Origin: Cryphonectria parasitica EP155
Lineage: Eukaryota; Ascomycota; Sordariomycetes; Diaporthales; Cryphonectriaceae
Length of the DNA stretch: 64,000 bases
Direction of reading: 5' to 3'
Assembly: GCF_011745365.1 (NCBI RefSeq)
Contig: NW_024468921.1
Span: 1 to 64,000, forward strand
The number at the start of each line of letters is the position of its first letter. Position 1 is the first letter of the stretch. The notes beneath the pieces were generated by a model that worked only from the letters and a program-made list of their open reading frames with translations, made no database searches and was not told the DNA's origin. This document shows positions 1-11,984 of this stretch, one piece after another. The position numbers were made by a program, and so were the translations under genes.

Positions 1-1206
1 TAGATATTATTAAGTATGCTTTCTTTCTTATATTATATAGAGAATTATTGCTTTCTTTCTTTTGCTTAATTATTATTTGCTAATTTAAATTAAAATAATT
101 TCTTTAGAATATAATTTCTATTTCTTATTCTAACTTATAATATATTATTCTAATATAAACTAATTATTTTATATTAATACTTATATTCTTATTTCTATAA
201 TCTATAAGAATTTTAGTATAATAATAGCATTCTTTTTACTAGATTCTTCTTTTTCTGCTATTAGCTTTGCTAATCTAGAAATATATATAAATTTATTTAA
301 AGCTTTTTTTCTCGAATATATTTTAATAATTAAATTCGATTTTGCATTATTGATTATAATTATTCTATTAAATACAGCTTATTTTCAAGAAATCTAGCTA
401 ATAATTCAATTAATTCAAGAATTATGCTATTTAAGCTAAGAAATGCTTAGAATTAATTTATATTCTGCTATATTTATAATATTAAAAGCAATAAATATTA
501 TATAATCTTGAATTAAGATTAGTAGATAATCAGTTTTTATATTAATTATATCTTAATTATATATAATAGTTTATTTTTCTATAATAAGAAGATTATAAAT
601 TTTCTTCTTTTAATGCTAATTAATATATATTTTATTAATAATTTTAAGAAATATAAAGTTTTCTTAAGTATTATTATTTAATAAAGCTCTATATTTGTTT
701 CTGTAAATATAAATATCGAGTTTTATATATGCTTTATTTCTGCTATATACAGTATATAGAAATCTTTAAGCTCTAATTATTTGTAATTTTATTATAAATA
801 ATCCTTCTTTTTTAGAAACTAAGCTTATTATACTGCTTTCTAAGCAAGCTTTTTAGCTTATTACTATTCATACTAATATCTCTTTCTAGCTTCTTATTTA
901 TTATGCTAGTTGCAAATCTTATTACTTATATAAATAATGCAATTAATTATCTAATATTGCTACTATTTTGTTTTATTATTAATATAATTATAAGAGCTGT
1001 TTATTAATAGCTTAATATATACATTATTATACTTTATTTTAAGAACTTCTTTGAATCTAATGCTAGATTTCTCAATAATTTAAATAATTTGTTTCTATTC
1101 TTATACTAGAAATCATTTATATTTGATTTTTTCTGAAAAGTATAGCTTGCAATTATAGCTAATATATAAGATTTAAGCAGTTTTATAATAATCTTAATAT
1201 ATATAA
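1..1206 (-). mobile_element. A9: diverged family-A remnant (RT N-terminus, protease and gag parts)
   Basis: Read on the minus strand, this AT-rich stretch aligns in order with family-A sequence. The gag C-terminal part lies around 720-1206, the protease region near 660-700, and the protease-RT linker and RT N-terminus at about 1-420 (compare 5600-5900 of copy A1). It differs from the other copies by more than transitions, so it is an older or separate subfamily member. No frame is open for any useful length. It is cut at 1206 by the A0/A3 sequences, and a further piece of gag in the same orientation resumes at 61902. About 0.57 kb of gag, judged against A1, is missing between the two pieces. 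The remaining pol would lie upstream of the window. Confidence 0.6.
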
Positions 1207-1310
1207 TGTTATAACCCATTCAGCACGCAGGTCACAGGAAAGGCTCCGCTGACGAAAACCAGGTATCGCAATCTAGCATCGAACAACAAGCAATATTACA
1301 TAACCCAGAG
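1207..1310 (+). repeat. A0: 104-bp LTR 5'-end fragment
   Basis: It begins with the family-A LTR terminus (TGTTATAACCC) and follows the LTR for about 100 bp, up to a CCCAGAG that matches the middle of U3 in other copies. It then abuts a second LTR start at 1311. It is the truncated stub of an LTR into which A3 apparently inserted. Its continuation is not found to the right of A3. Confidence 0.65.
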
Positions 1311-1317
1311 TGTTATA

Positions 1318-1781
1318 TGTAATGAGCACTGCAGCAATCCGAAGATTCCTAAGTACACGAAGGGATTTATGCTAACAAGAGCGGTATCAAAGTGTCAAGT
1401 CCTTGAATACGGAACCGTACAAGTCTTAATAAGCGATGCAAGTATTCACTGCCTTTGGAGCTACTCAGTGTATAAGACTGAATACTTAGATTAACAACTG
1501 AAGAGCTATATACGAGATCTATCTAATGGGAATAAACATATTCTTATATATCTTGCTCTTTAGTTCTGTTGGTAGTATTGGTTGTTGGATTTCTTGGATT
1601 ATCTGAGTAATCCAACTGATCCGGATTACTATGGATCAGCTACTGATTTATTCTGATTCTGTAATTCTAATTCTTGCTTATGTAAGCTTTAGTTTTTGAG
1701 ATGTTGTATTCTTTTCTGTTTTTTCGAATAGTTATTCTGAGTGTTTTAGCTAATAATCTGCATATTAAATAGATTATAACA
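1318..1781 (-). repeat. A1 3' LTR (464 bp)
   Basis: On the plus strand it runs from TGTAATGAGC to ATTATAACA, the inverse of the LTR consensus with TG...CA ends. It has the same length as the re-joined 5' LTR (8319-8552 plus 25492-25721), and the differences are transitions. The U3 block (about 1570-1680) contains the inverted repeat TGGATTA/TAATCCA. Confidence 0.93.
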
Positions 1782-1846
1782 TTATTTTTCTTCTATTGAT
1801 TATTGTTTCTAATGATTTTCTGTAAGTATTCTAGCAAGTTATTTAT

Positions 1847-2524
1847 ATATATGATTATGCTTTTCTAATCGAAATGTTGAACAGAATCAACAAATTGCAT
1901 TCTAGCTATTTGGTAAAAATTTAAGAGCATTATCATCTTGCTAAGCTTATTTCTGCTTTTAGTATTGAAATGTTTGCTTGTGCTCATTATCAGAAAATGA
2001 AAGCTTTCTATTATTTCGCTGAAAACTCTTTTTATTATAAAGAGTATATTTCTCTGAATCAAAGCTGTAATACTAATCGTTTCTTAGCTTCTGCTGATTA
2101 GTTTCTTTATTTCTTAGTATTCTTTGTAATTACTAATTTTCTTCTTTTAGCAGAGCGTTTAATTCGTAAAAAGTGCAAGATTTTGAGCAAGAAGGCTGAG
2201 GCAGAGTTAGCAAATGCTGCTGCTCTATAAGCCTTGCTAGCATTGCAAGCTTATCTTGATTATACATGGAAATAGCGAAAGCTGTTAGAGGAATGTACTG
2301 CAGAAATGATTTGTTATAGCTTCAATTTCTTGAAGGGATTTGCTGATAAGGAAAATCGCAGTCTTTGTAAAGAGAAGATCCGTCTGATGTTTCAGAGGCA
2401 TCTTAAGATTATTAACTAGAGTTTCTTGGATTTGAAAGGTTTTGTAATAGATTAGTCAGGCTTTCTGGAAAGTGAGATTCCTGAAGCTTCCGAGTTTCGG
2501 TTTGGGGCGGAGCGATCATCTTAG
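1847..2524 (+). pseudogene. Antisense accessory ORF of A1 (226 codons)
   Basis: This reading frame lies on the strand opposite to gag-pol. It starts 65 bp inside the 3' LTR at a position that is ATG in A6 (here ATA) and ends at a TAG that overlaps the pol stop (2521-2523) by two bases. Only a handful of stops interrupt 226 codons, all explicable as mutated Trp or Gln codons. The N-terminal motif FLIEMLNRIN and the C-terminal motif SGFLESEIPEASEFRFG are shared with the other copies. The middle is unlike them: Phe/Tyr-rich with few Cys, then a Lys/Glu/Ala-rich helix-like stretch (about residues 105-160). I do not recognise a named domain. A small DNA- or RNA-binding or regulatory protein is possible, but that is a guess. 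Confidence 0.6.
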
Positions 2525-5500
2525 ATACTAGTTTCCTTTCTTCTTCAATACTCAGCTACTTTTTCTTGAGCATTCTTAACATTTTTCTATAATTCCTATG
2601 AATTTTTGCTTGCTAAATAATTCTTCCATTTAATGAGATATTCTCTTATGCTATCTGTGCCTCTATGCTTAAGAATCTTCTTCATTTTATATTCTGATTT
2701 ATTATTTTCTATTTCTGCTATATTATTTGCTAGTATTTTCTGTGCTGCTAATTCCAGTAATAAGATATGGAAAACTAAGTATATTCTTATTTCATGAGAT
2801 AATACTAACTTGTAATTAACTGGAGAAATCTGCTGCAAGATTTTGAATAATTCTAACTTCTTATAATTAAGTTTATTGCTAAATTTGATTGTTTTGATAT
2901 TTTTCCGAAGTAGATAAATCTTATCTCTTTTCTATAAGATTAGTTTCTTAATTCTTTTAGAGTTTGTATATTATATCATTTATTCCTGAATGAATTATAG
3001 TTCTAATCAGAGTTTCTTCTAAACTTTCTTAATCTTTTTAATCCTTTTATTTGCAGCTTCTATATCTGCTTCTAGCAGTGCTTTATAATAAGCTATTGGA
3101 TTATATCTGTAGAATATAAAGAATAATAATTTCTTTATTATGCTTATATCTGTATTATTATAAGCAAACTGTATAAGAAGCAATAAATTAACTCAGTTAT
3201 TCTGTTTCTAATTGATATAGTATTAAAGATATTATTTAATAATCTAATTCATTCTTTCTATCTATTCATCTATTTGCAGATAAAATGCTATAGATATTTT
3301 ATAGTATATTCCGAGCTGTTTTATAAGCGAAATTCAAAACTTTGAATTAAACTTTCTATCTTTATTAGAGATTACTTCTTCTAATATACTATAATTAGCA
3401 ATGATTATTCTAAGGAATATATATACAAGTTCCTCTGCTATACTACTTTTCTTATAAGAGAGAAAATAAGTATACTTGCTCAATCTGCAAACTATTACTA
3501 GAATGCTATTATATTGCATCTTAGTTAAGAGTTCTTGTAAGAAAGATAGCTTAATAATAAAGTTTAGATTGATGGATTGCTAAATAGTTGTAAGTATTGA
3601 TAAGGGATATAGTAATCTATAAAGCTTATATCTTTCTGCTTTATTCTTCTTGTAGCTATTGTATTATTATAAGATATTCTCAATTCTTTTTTTAAAGCTT
3701 AGTAAGTTTCAGTATCTTTTGATATATTTATAAATTATTCTAACTCTCTAATACTCATATACTGATATACTATATACATTCTTAATATAGTTATTTTGTT
3801 TATTCAGAATTATTAATTCTGAATCCCTTTTCAAAGATTCAATTCTGAGAACAGCATTCAGTTCTTTATATACATTAACGAGATTTCCTGATTTATCTTA
3901 AGCAAAGATGTTCTATATATTCGAAGAGTCTGCATTTTAATAATCTGATCTTCTGCTAAGAGCATCTGCTTATCTGTTTTCCAAGCTTTTGCAGTATACA
4001 ATCCTGAAGTTGAATTATAAGAGGAATTCTGCTTATCTAATTTATTGCTTATTCAAAATCTTAGTTGTTATAAATATAATTAGATTCTTGTAATCCGAAT
4101 AAACTATAATTAGATATTATATGCTAATAAGATAGTATTGCTACTTTTCGAAAGCTTTTACTATTGCTATAAGTTTCTGATTAGGAATTCTATAGTTGAT
4201 TTCCAAGCTATTCAACTTCTTTGAAAAGTTGCTTATAATTCTTAGATATTCTTAGTTATCTTGCTAGCTAAGTTGTTCTCCGAATGCATATCTCAATACA
4301 TTAGTTTCAATTTTAAAGAGTTTATAAGGATCTGCTTTATACAGAATTAGCTTTGAGATAATATGCTTGATAATCTTATTAAAAGCTTCTTATGCTTTAA
4401 GAATTTATTTGAAAAGCTGTTCTTTCTTGATAAGATTTGTAAGAGAATATGCGATTCAGCTATAGTTCTTAATGAACTATTTGTAGAAGTTGATATATTC
4501 AAAAAAAAACTTAATATCCCTAATATTCCTGAAAACTAGCTAATTCCTAATAGCTTCTATCTTGTTTTTCTATAGCTTAATGCATTCTAGCTTAATTATG
4601 AATCCGAGATAGTTAATCTTCTGTATATAAAAGTAATTCTTTGCAGATTTTATAAGAAGTTTTGCATTTTAAAGCATTTGCAATACTGTTTTCACATGCT
4701 TCTTATATTCTTCTAGTATTCGAGAGTAAATAAGGATATTATTAAAATAAGCAATGATAAACTAATCTAGATATTCGCATAGAATGTAATTAATTATTTT
4801 CTGAAATAAAGCTAGAATATTCATTAGATCAAAGAGCATAACTAAATATTTGTAGTATCTATAGCATATTCTGAAAGCAGTTTTCCATTCTTCTTTTTTC
4901 TTTACTCTAATCAGATTATAAGCTTCTTTTAAATCTAGAACTGTAAACTATTATACTTCTTGCAGCTTATTTTATAATTCCTTAATAAGTAGCAATAGAT
5001 ATCAGTTTTTAATTATAATATTATTAAGTTGCTTATAATCAATATATAGCTTAAGCTTGCTATTTTTCTTAAATATAAACAGAATAGAATATTCTGCTAA
5101 TAATTGCAATAATTATATATATTCTTTCTTAAGATTCTCATTAAGATACTTCTGAAGTATCTCTAGCTGCATCTTATCTAATCTGTAGATAAGAAAGAAT
5201 TTGAGCTGTTTCCCTTCTTATAGCAGAATCTTATAGTTATATAAGCTATATTCTAGCAATCTCATATCTAGTTCTTCCTGAAATAGTTTCTTGAATTTAT
5301 AGTATTCTCATAATATATCTGCAAGTATTGATTCTGATTTCTGTGCTGTTTCTGCTATCTGAAGGAATAGTAAATACTGTTAAGCATGCTTCTTTTCTAA
5401 TAGCGTTTCTAAGAGCTTTGAGCATTTGCTTCAGGCTGAACCGAGTGCTTAAAAGCCTGATTTCGAGATTTTTCTCATATAGATTTACAATTTATATTCT

Positions 5501-6110
5501 AAAGCTTATTCTTATTGCTCTGGAGCGAACTAATTTGCTGAGAATCTTGCTTCCATTATTCTGCTAATCTATTAGCGCTTTAGCATTATTTGGATTTGCT
5601 TGTTACTAAATCCTTCTTCTTGAACTACTAGCTCTGCTAGTTTGAAAATATATAGGAAGTTGTATAAAGCTTCTTTTTCTAAGTATTCTTCAATTACTAG
5701 CTTTGATTCTGCATTATTAATTATAACTATTTCTTTAGATACAGCTTGTTCTTATAAGATCTAGCTAGTAGTTTAATCAATTCAAGAATTATGCTTCTTG
5801 AGCTATAAAAGCTCTATAATCAGCTTATATTATACTATATCTGTAATATCAAAGAAAGCTCTAGTTATATATTCTTGAATTAAAATAAATAGATAATTAG
5901 TTTTCTTATTGATTATTCCTTAATTATATGCAATAAGTTGTTCTTTTATAGTACTGAGAATATATAAGCGCTTCTTCTATTTCTATTGTAGTTATGCTTG
6001 ATTAATAATATATGGGAATATAAAGTTTCTCTAAGCGCTACTATTCAATAGTATGCTGTATTTATATTCTTGAATATATATATTAAACTTAATATAAGCA
6101 TAATCTGTTC
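2521..6110 (-). pseudogene. pol: A1 pol: protease-RT-RNase H-integrase-chromodomain, RIP-degraded
   Basis: Going from right to left, the protease active-site region is near 6030-6060, with the Asp-Ser-Gly triplet altered to Asn-Ser-Ser. A linker follows, then RT at about 4400-5200 with the catalytic YxDD box changed to YFNN near 4735. RNase H is at about 3830-4330. Integrase comprises an HHCC-like zinc region (about 3640-3780) and a core whose second acidic motif reads SNKDRKF near 3350. A GPY/F-type module is at about 2740-2870, and a chromodomain at 2596-2720 contains REYLIKWKNY. Pol ends at TAA 2521-2523. The chromodomain places it among Ty3/Gypsy chromoviruses, which integrate into heterochromatin. 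The frame carries many stops and cannot be functional. The 5' boundary is approximate. Confidence 0.85.
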
Positions 6111-8258
6111 TAAATACTTTATATAGAAACTATTCTAATTTAATTATCTGCAGTTTCTTTATAAGCAATTCTATTCTTTTAGATTTATTAAGAGCTGCTT
6201 ATTCTTCTAAGCTTACTTTGCTGCTTTCCAAGCAAGCTTCTTAGCTTGTTTTTACTTGTATTATTATTATTCCTGGTTTTTCTTCTGTTAATGCTAATTG
6301 CAAATCTTATCATTAATATAAATTATATAGAATATTATCTTATACTGCTATTATTCTATCTTTTTATTTATATATTATATAGAGCAATTATTCGGTAGCT
6401 CAATATATGTATTATAATATTGCTTGTTAAGCATTTTCCTAAAGTAAAGTTTCTGTTCTTTAATAGCTTAAAGAATTTATTCTGATTTTTTAATAGGAAA
6501 TTATTTATATTGCATCTTATTTAAGAAATGCATTCTGCAGCTATAATAGATGCAGAAAATCTAAGCTAGTTTATAATATAGATTGTAAAGTGAACTAATC
6601 CGAAGATCTTTGTTTTATTATGCTTCAATATTTTGCAAGAGAATGCAAGTAAAGAGCTCTTCCAGCCTTATTTTATAAACAAGATATTCAATTTATATTG
6701 TTTTCTTATTTCATTCAATACTGAAGAGAAACTTTCCTTTAAGCTTATTAAGCATATTGTTTGCAAGAAGCTTCTATAAGCTGCTAGGTTATTTGCTCTA
6801 GCTTAATCCTTCTATTGCTTGAAAAGCATTCTTTATATTGCTTAGATATTTATACTAGTAGCTAAAAAAATATTATTCCTTATTCATATTCCTGATTATA
6901 ATACTTAGTATAAGCAATGAAGAATGTTAAAGAATATTATTGCTAAGCTCTTCTTCCAATGCTTAAATGCTTTATTCTACAATATTAGAACAGTTCGAAT
7001 TATTATTTGTAGAAATGCTAAGCATGCATTTTCATTCTGCTATTGCTATTTGTTTGCAGTATCTAGATTTCTAAGGAAATCATTCTGAATCTTTCTTACT
7101 CAAAAGATGTATTAAGCAGTTATTATTATAGCAGAATGTTTAGCTAAGACTTCTATAATTAACAGAGTTTAATACTTGCTCTGAGAAAGTGTTTTTGCTT
7201 AGTTGATTGAGTTCCTATTATTAAGCAATATTCATCTAATATTCTTTCTGAATTAATTGCTATTTATTCTTTTGAAGTTGATAGCAATTATATACAATAT
7301 ATTCTTATTTATTGCAATTATAGCAAATAATACTATTCTTTTTACTATATTGCTTATTAGCTATATTGAGTTTTATAGAATTAGCATATATAGTGCTGCT
7401 TTAAGCTATACTGCTATATTAATTGCTATTCTTATTTTGGAGTTTCTTGCTTATATTAGCTAAAAATCTTCAAATTTAGCTTTCTTTCTTCTTAAACTTC
7501 TCTATTTATTATTTATATAAACAGTTATTAATGCAGATAGCTTAATTGGAGAATATTATAAAGTTCTCCAGCTAATTCTGCTTAGAGATTTCATTTTTAA
7601 TATTATTCTTAAATCTCTTGTAATAATGCTTTATAAGATTCTTATCTTTCTATAGAAATTGTACTAAGAATTGCTTAAATCTAATTATATAAGCAGAAGC
7701 TAACTTAGTCTGCTTAAGATTTATAAGCTGCTAAGCTATAATACATTCTTTATTGAAATTATCAAAGATTTCCTTGAAAGCTTTCTCGAAGCTTTCAAAA
7801 GAATTAAACATATTCTTAGTATTCTGAATATATATATTGAGATTGTTCTAATGCTTCAAGTAATTGTATAAAGAAGGCTTATATTAGATAAGAGCATTCT
7901 TTTCGAGATAAATCTCTGCAAGAATAACTTTTTCAGATTTCTTAGTAAACTAAGTCTTATAATGCAGAAAATATACTCTGCAGTAAGTAAAGAATTCATA
8001 TAGTATCTTTTAATTGCTATTATATATAGTAAGCTTATTCATCTTATATGCTTTTTCAGTACTATTAATAGCTGTAGAAGTGAACTGCGCTTATTAAGCT
8101 TATTAAGCTAGCTAAGCTTATTAGTTAGTAATAATAACGCTTTAAGCCTGCTATTATTCATACAGATTCTGAATATACTAGATAAGCTGATATATCTAGT
8201 TAATTAGTTCTTTCTGAGTAGAGGTATATAAGAACGAAGAGATTTCTGGAAAAACTAT
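6060..8258 (-). pseudogene. gag: A1 gag, RIP-degraded
   Basis: The capsid/nucleocapsid gene of A1 is read leftwards from an ancestral ATG (now ATA, 8256-8258) that lies 60 bp inside the 5' LTR. The first 70 codons are Gln/Ala-rich, with runs of Gln-Gln-Ala-Gln in other copies. The central part is Lys/Asn-rich and helix-like. A CCHC zinc knuckle lies at about 7290-7330, with the second Cys and the His changed to Tyr by transitions. A long Ser/Asn-rich tail follows. In A2 and B the pol frame is -1 relative to gag, and the same is expected here. The 3' end is approximate. Confidence 0.8.
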
Positions 8259-8318
8259 TGTATTTCATATTATTCAAAGGGATAATACTGAACTATTCTT
8301 GAACAAGAATTATTAAAA

Positions 8319-8552
8319 TGTAATAAGTACTGCAGCAATCCGAAGATTTCTAAGTATATAAAGAGATTTATACTAATAAGAGCAGTATTAAAATATCAAG
8401 TTCTTAAATATGAAACTATATAAGTCTTAATAAGCAATGCAAATATTCATTACTTTTAGAGCTATTCAGTATATAAAACTGAATACTTAGATTAACAACT
8501 GAAAAGCTATATATAAGATCTATCTAATAGAAATGAATATATTCTTATATAT
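8319..8552 (-). repeat. A1 5' LTR, first part
   Basis: This is the U5-R side of the A1 5' LTR. It starts with TGTAATAAG and stops at the TATAT target site of A2 (8548-8552). It resumes at 25492. Confidence 0.92.
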
Positions 8553-9011
8553 TGTTATGACTCATTTAACATGCAGATTACGAAAACAGATCACAAGCAA
8601 ACAAGAACCAGATATTATAACTCAATATCAGACAATTCACAAGAATTATGTAACTCAGAGTTAGAATTACAAGCCAACCAATCAGAAGAGCTCACCTGTG
8701 CTTACCAAGCCTCAGTAAGCATCACTGAGTAGCAGTAAGCCTCAGTGAGCATCAGCAAGCCATACTGAAGAGCTGAATATATAATCATATATTCATTACT
8801 ATTAGATAGATCATCATATATAGCTCTTTAGTTATTAATCTAAGTATTCAGTTTTATATACTGAGTAGCTCTAAAAGCAATAAATACTTGCATTGCTTAT
8901 TAAAACTTATACAATTCCGTATTCAAGAACTTAATACTTTAATACTGCTCTTATTAGCATAAACCTCTTCGTATACTTAGGAATCTTCGAATTGCTGCAG
9001 TACTCATTACA
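8553..9011 (+). repeat. A2 5' LTR (459 bp)
   Basis: It runs from TGTTATGACTC to CATTACA. A TATATAA promoter-like element lies in U3 after GAAGAGCTGAA. Its length equals the re-joined 3' LTR. Confidence 0.93.
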
Positions 9012-9071
9012 TTTTGATAACTCTTGTTCAAGAATAGTTCAGTATTATCTCTTTGAGCAATACAGAACACA
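9012..9071 (+). promoter_or_regulatory. Family-A leader with candidate primer-binding site
   Basis: This is the sequence between the 5' LTR and the gag start. It begins TTTTGATAACTC and does not begin with the TGG expected of a tRNA-CCA primer site. It contains the perfect short hairpin TCTTG-TT-CAAGA. The same leader occurs in A1 and A3-A7. Whether priming is by an offset tRNA or by self-priming cannot be decided here. Confidence 0.45.
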
Positions 9072-11225
9072 ATAGCTTCTCCAGAAATCCCTTTATCCTT
9101 ATGCATTTCTACTTAGGAAGAACTGATTAATCAGGTATACTAGCTTATTCAGCATATTCAGGACCTGCGTGAATAACAGCAGGCTCAGAGCGCTATCATT
9201 GCTAATCAACAAGCTCAGCTAGCTCAACAGGCTTAGCAGGCGCAGTCTACCTTTATAACTATCAGTAGCGCTGGAAAAGCATACAAGATGAATAAGCTTG
9301 CTATATATGATAGCAACCAGAAAACGCTGCATAAATTCCTTACCCACTGCAAGACATATTTCTTGCATTATACAATTCAGTTCATCATGAAATCTGAAAA
9401 GATTATTCTTGCAGAGATTCATCTCGAGAAAGATGCTCTTATTTAATATAAGCCTTCTCTATGCAATCACTTGGAGCATCAGAATAATTTCAATATATAT
9501 ACTCAGAATATTAAGAATATATTTGATTTCTTTAAAAGCTTTGAAAAAGCTTTTAAGAAGATCTTTAGTAATTCTAATAAGAAATATATTATAGCTTAGC
9601 AGCTTATGAATCTCAAGTAAACTAAGTTAGCTTCTGCTTATATAATTAGATTTAAGCAATTCTTAGTACAATTTTCATAAGAAGATAAGAATCTTATAAA
9701 GCATTATTATAAGAAATTCAAGGATAATATTAAAAATGAAATCTCTAAGCAGAATTAGCTAAAGAACTTTGCAACATTCTTCAATTAAGCTATTTATATT
9801 AATAACCATCTATATAAATAACAGATAAAGAAGTTTAAAAAGGAAAGAAGCTAAATTTAGAAGTTTCTAGCTAATATAAGCAAGAAATTCCAAAACAAGA
9901 ATAGCAGTTAATATAGCAGCATAGCTCAAAGCAGTATTATATATACTGATTCTATAAAACTCAATGCTGCTAATAAGCAATATAGCAAAAGGAATAATAT
10001 TACTTGCTATAACTATAATAAATAAGAATATATTATATGCAACTGCTATCAACTTTGAAAGAATAAATAGCAATCAGTTTAGAAAGAATGCTAGATAAAT
10101 ATTGCTTAACAATAGAAATTCAATCAACTAAGCAAAAACATTCCCTTGGAGCAAGTATCAGACTCTATTGATTACGGAAATTTTAGCTGAACATTCTACT
10201 ATAACAATAATTGCTTAATATATCTTTCGAGTAAGAAAGATTCAGAATGATTCTCTTAGAAACCTAGATGCTGCAGATAAATAGCAATAGTAGAACAGAA
10301 ATGCATATTTAGCATTTCTACAAGTAGCAATTCGGATTGCTTTGATATTGTGAAACAGAGTATTCAGGCATTGAAAGAAGAGCTTAGCAACAATATCCTT
10401 TGCTATTCCTCATTATCTGTATTAGATATTATAATTAGAGAAATGAATAAAGAATGATATTCTCTTAGTTATTAGTATGAATATCTAAATAATACTGAAA
10501 ATATCTTTTAAGCAACAGAAGAATCAAGCTAGAACAAATAATCTAGCAGCTTGCAGAAGCTCTCTGCAAACAACATATTCAATAAGCTTAAAGAAAGATT
10601 TCCCTTCAGCATTGAATGGAATAAGAAAACAATACAGATCGAATATCTTGTTTACAGAATAGAGCTAAAAGAGCTCTTTATCTATATTTCTTTGCAAAAT
10701 ATCGAAGCATAAGAAGATGAGAATCCTCGGATCAGCCTACTTCACAACCTATACTACGAATTAGCTTGAATCTTCTGCATCTATCATAGCTGCAGAATGC
10801 ATTTCTTAGACAAGATGCAATACAAATAATTCCTTATCAAAGAACTAGAACAAATCCTTCAAGCTGTTGAAGAACAGAAATTCTGCTTCAGAGAGATTCT
10901 TAATAGATAGCACTATAATGCATACATCAGATTATTAAATAACTACTTTATATAATGTATAAACAAGGAAATAAAATGATAGCAGTATAAGATAATATTC
11001 TGCACGATTTACATTAATAATAAGATTTGCAACTAGCATTAACGAAAGAAAGATTAGAAATAATGATGATATGAGCAATAGCAAGCTAAGAAGCTTGCTT
11101 AAGAAGTAGCAAGGCAGGCTTAGAAAAACAAATAGTTCTCAATAAATTCAAAAGAATAGGATTGCTTATAAAGAAACTGCAGATAATCAGACTGGAATAG
11201 TTTCTATATAAAGCTTTTAGAATGA
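9072..11225 (+). pseudogene. gag: A2 gag, RIP-degraded
   Basis: The ancestral start codon is ATA at 9072-9074, followed by A-S-P-E-I-P. One frame can be followed without indels for over 2 kb: a Gln/Ala-rich N-terminus (about residues 35-60), a basic helix-rich capsid-like part, and a CCHC knuckle at about 10002-10050 (C-Y-N-Y-N-K, stop, E-Y-I-I-C, where Tyr stands for Cys or His). A long tail follows. All stops are TAA, TAG or TGA at positions where Gln or Trp is expected from sister copies. The protease frame that follows is shifted by -1. Parts of this copy are less mutated than A3-A7, with several stretches of 40-60 open codons. Confidence 0.82.
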
Positions 11226-11229
11226 ATTA

Positions 11230-11983
11230 TGCTTATATTAAGTTCAATATATACATTTAAGAATATAAATATAGCATACTATTAAATAGTAGCGCTTAGA
11301 GAAACTTTATATTCTTATATATTATTAATCAAGTATAATTATAATAGAAATAAAAGAGATACTTATATACTCTCAGCACTATAAAAGAATAATCTGTTAC
11401 ATATAATTAAGAAATAATTAATAAGAAAACTAATCACTTATCTATTCTAATCCAAGAATATATAATCAGAGCTTTCTTTAACATTACAGATATAGCATAG
11501 CATAAGCTGATTATAGAACTTCCATAGCTTAAGAAGCACAATTCTCGAATCGATTGAACTACTAGCCAGATCTCATAAGAACAAGCTGTACCCAGAGAAA
11601 TAGTTACAATCAACAGCGCAGAATCGAAGCCAGTGATTGAAGAACACTCAGGAAAAGAAGCTTTATACAACTTCATACATATCTCCAAGTCAGCAGAGCT
11701 AGCAGTTCAAGGAGAAGGATCTAGTGATAGATGAATCCAAATAGTACTAGAGCGCTAACAGATTAGCAAAATAATGGAAGCGAGATCCTTAGCAAGTTGG
11801 TCTGCTCTGGAGCAATAAGGAAAAGCTTCAGAATATGAACTATGAATCTACACAGGAAAAACCTCGAAACCAGGCTCTCGAGCGCTTGGTTCGGCCCGAA
11901 GCGAACGCTCAAGACCCTCAAAAACGCTATTAGAAAAGAAGCACGCTCAACGGTACCTACTGTTCCTCCAGGTAGCAGAAACA
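11230..11983 (+). pseudogene. pol: A2 truncated pol (protease and linker to RT only)
   Basis: Protease-like motif L-L-N-S-S-A near 11279-11300 corresponds to the ancestral L-L-D-S-G-A. The frame (-1 to gag) runs into the linker and the very start of the RT region, then is joined to the pol C-terminal tail by the internal deletion. RT, RNase H and integrase are absent. From about 11815 onward the sequence is conspicuously GC-richer and open in several frames. Confidence 0.75.
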
Positions 11984-11984
11984 G

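Noticed and set aside
5328..5567. Open plus-strand frame opposite A1 pol, with similar frames opposite pol at 35264-35476 and 41338-41586
   Set aside because: These lie opposite the protease-RT linker and share sequence only because the elements are homologous. They lack the constant ends, the LTR-linked start and the long uninterrupted homology seen for the 3' antisense ORF, so I treat them as frame shadows.
7257..7463. 68-codon hydrophobic frame opposite the gag zinc knuckle, repeated at 9867, 39442, 48508, 56328 and 59383
   Set aside because: It looks like a membrane protein (Leu/Ile/Ala-rich), but it is the complement of Asn/Lys/Tyr-rich gag in AT-rich DNA. Such composition automatically gives hydrophobic antisense frames. 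Recurrence only reflects element copy number. Worth a glance, but not supported.
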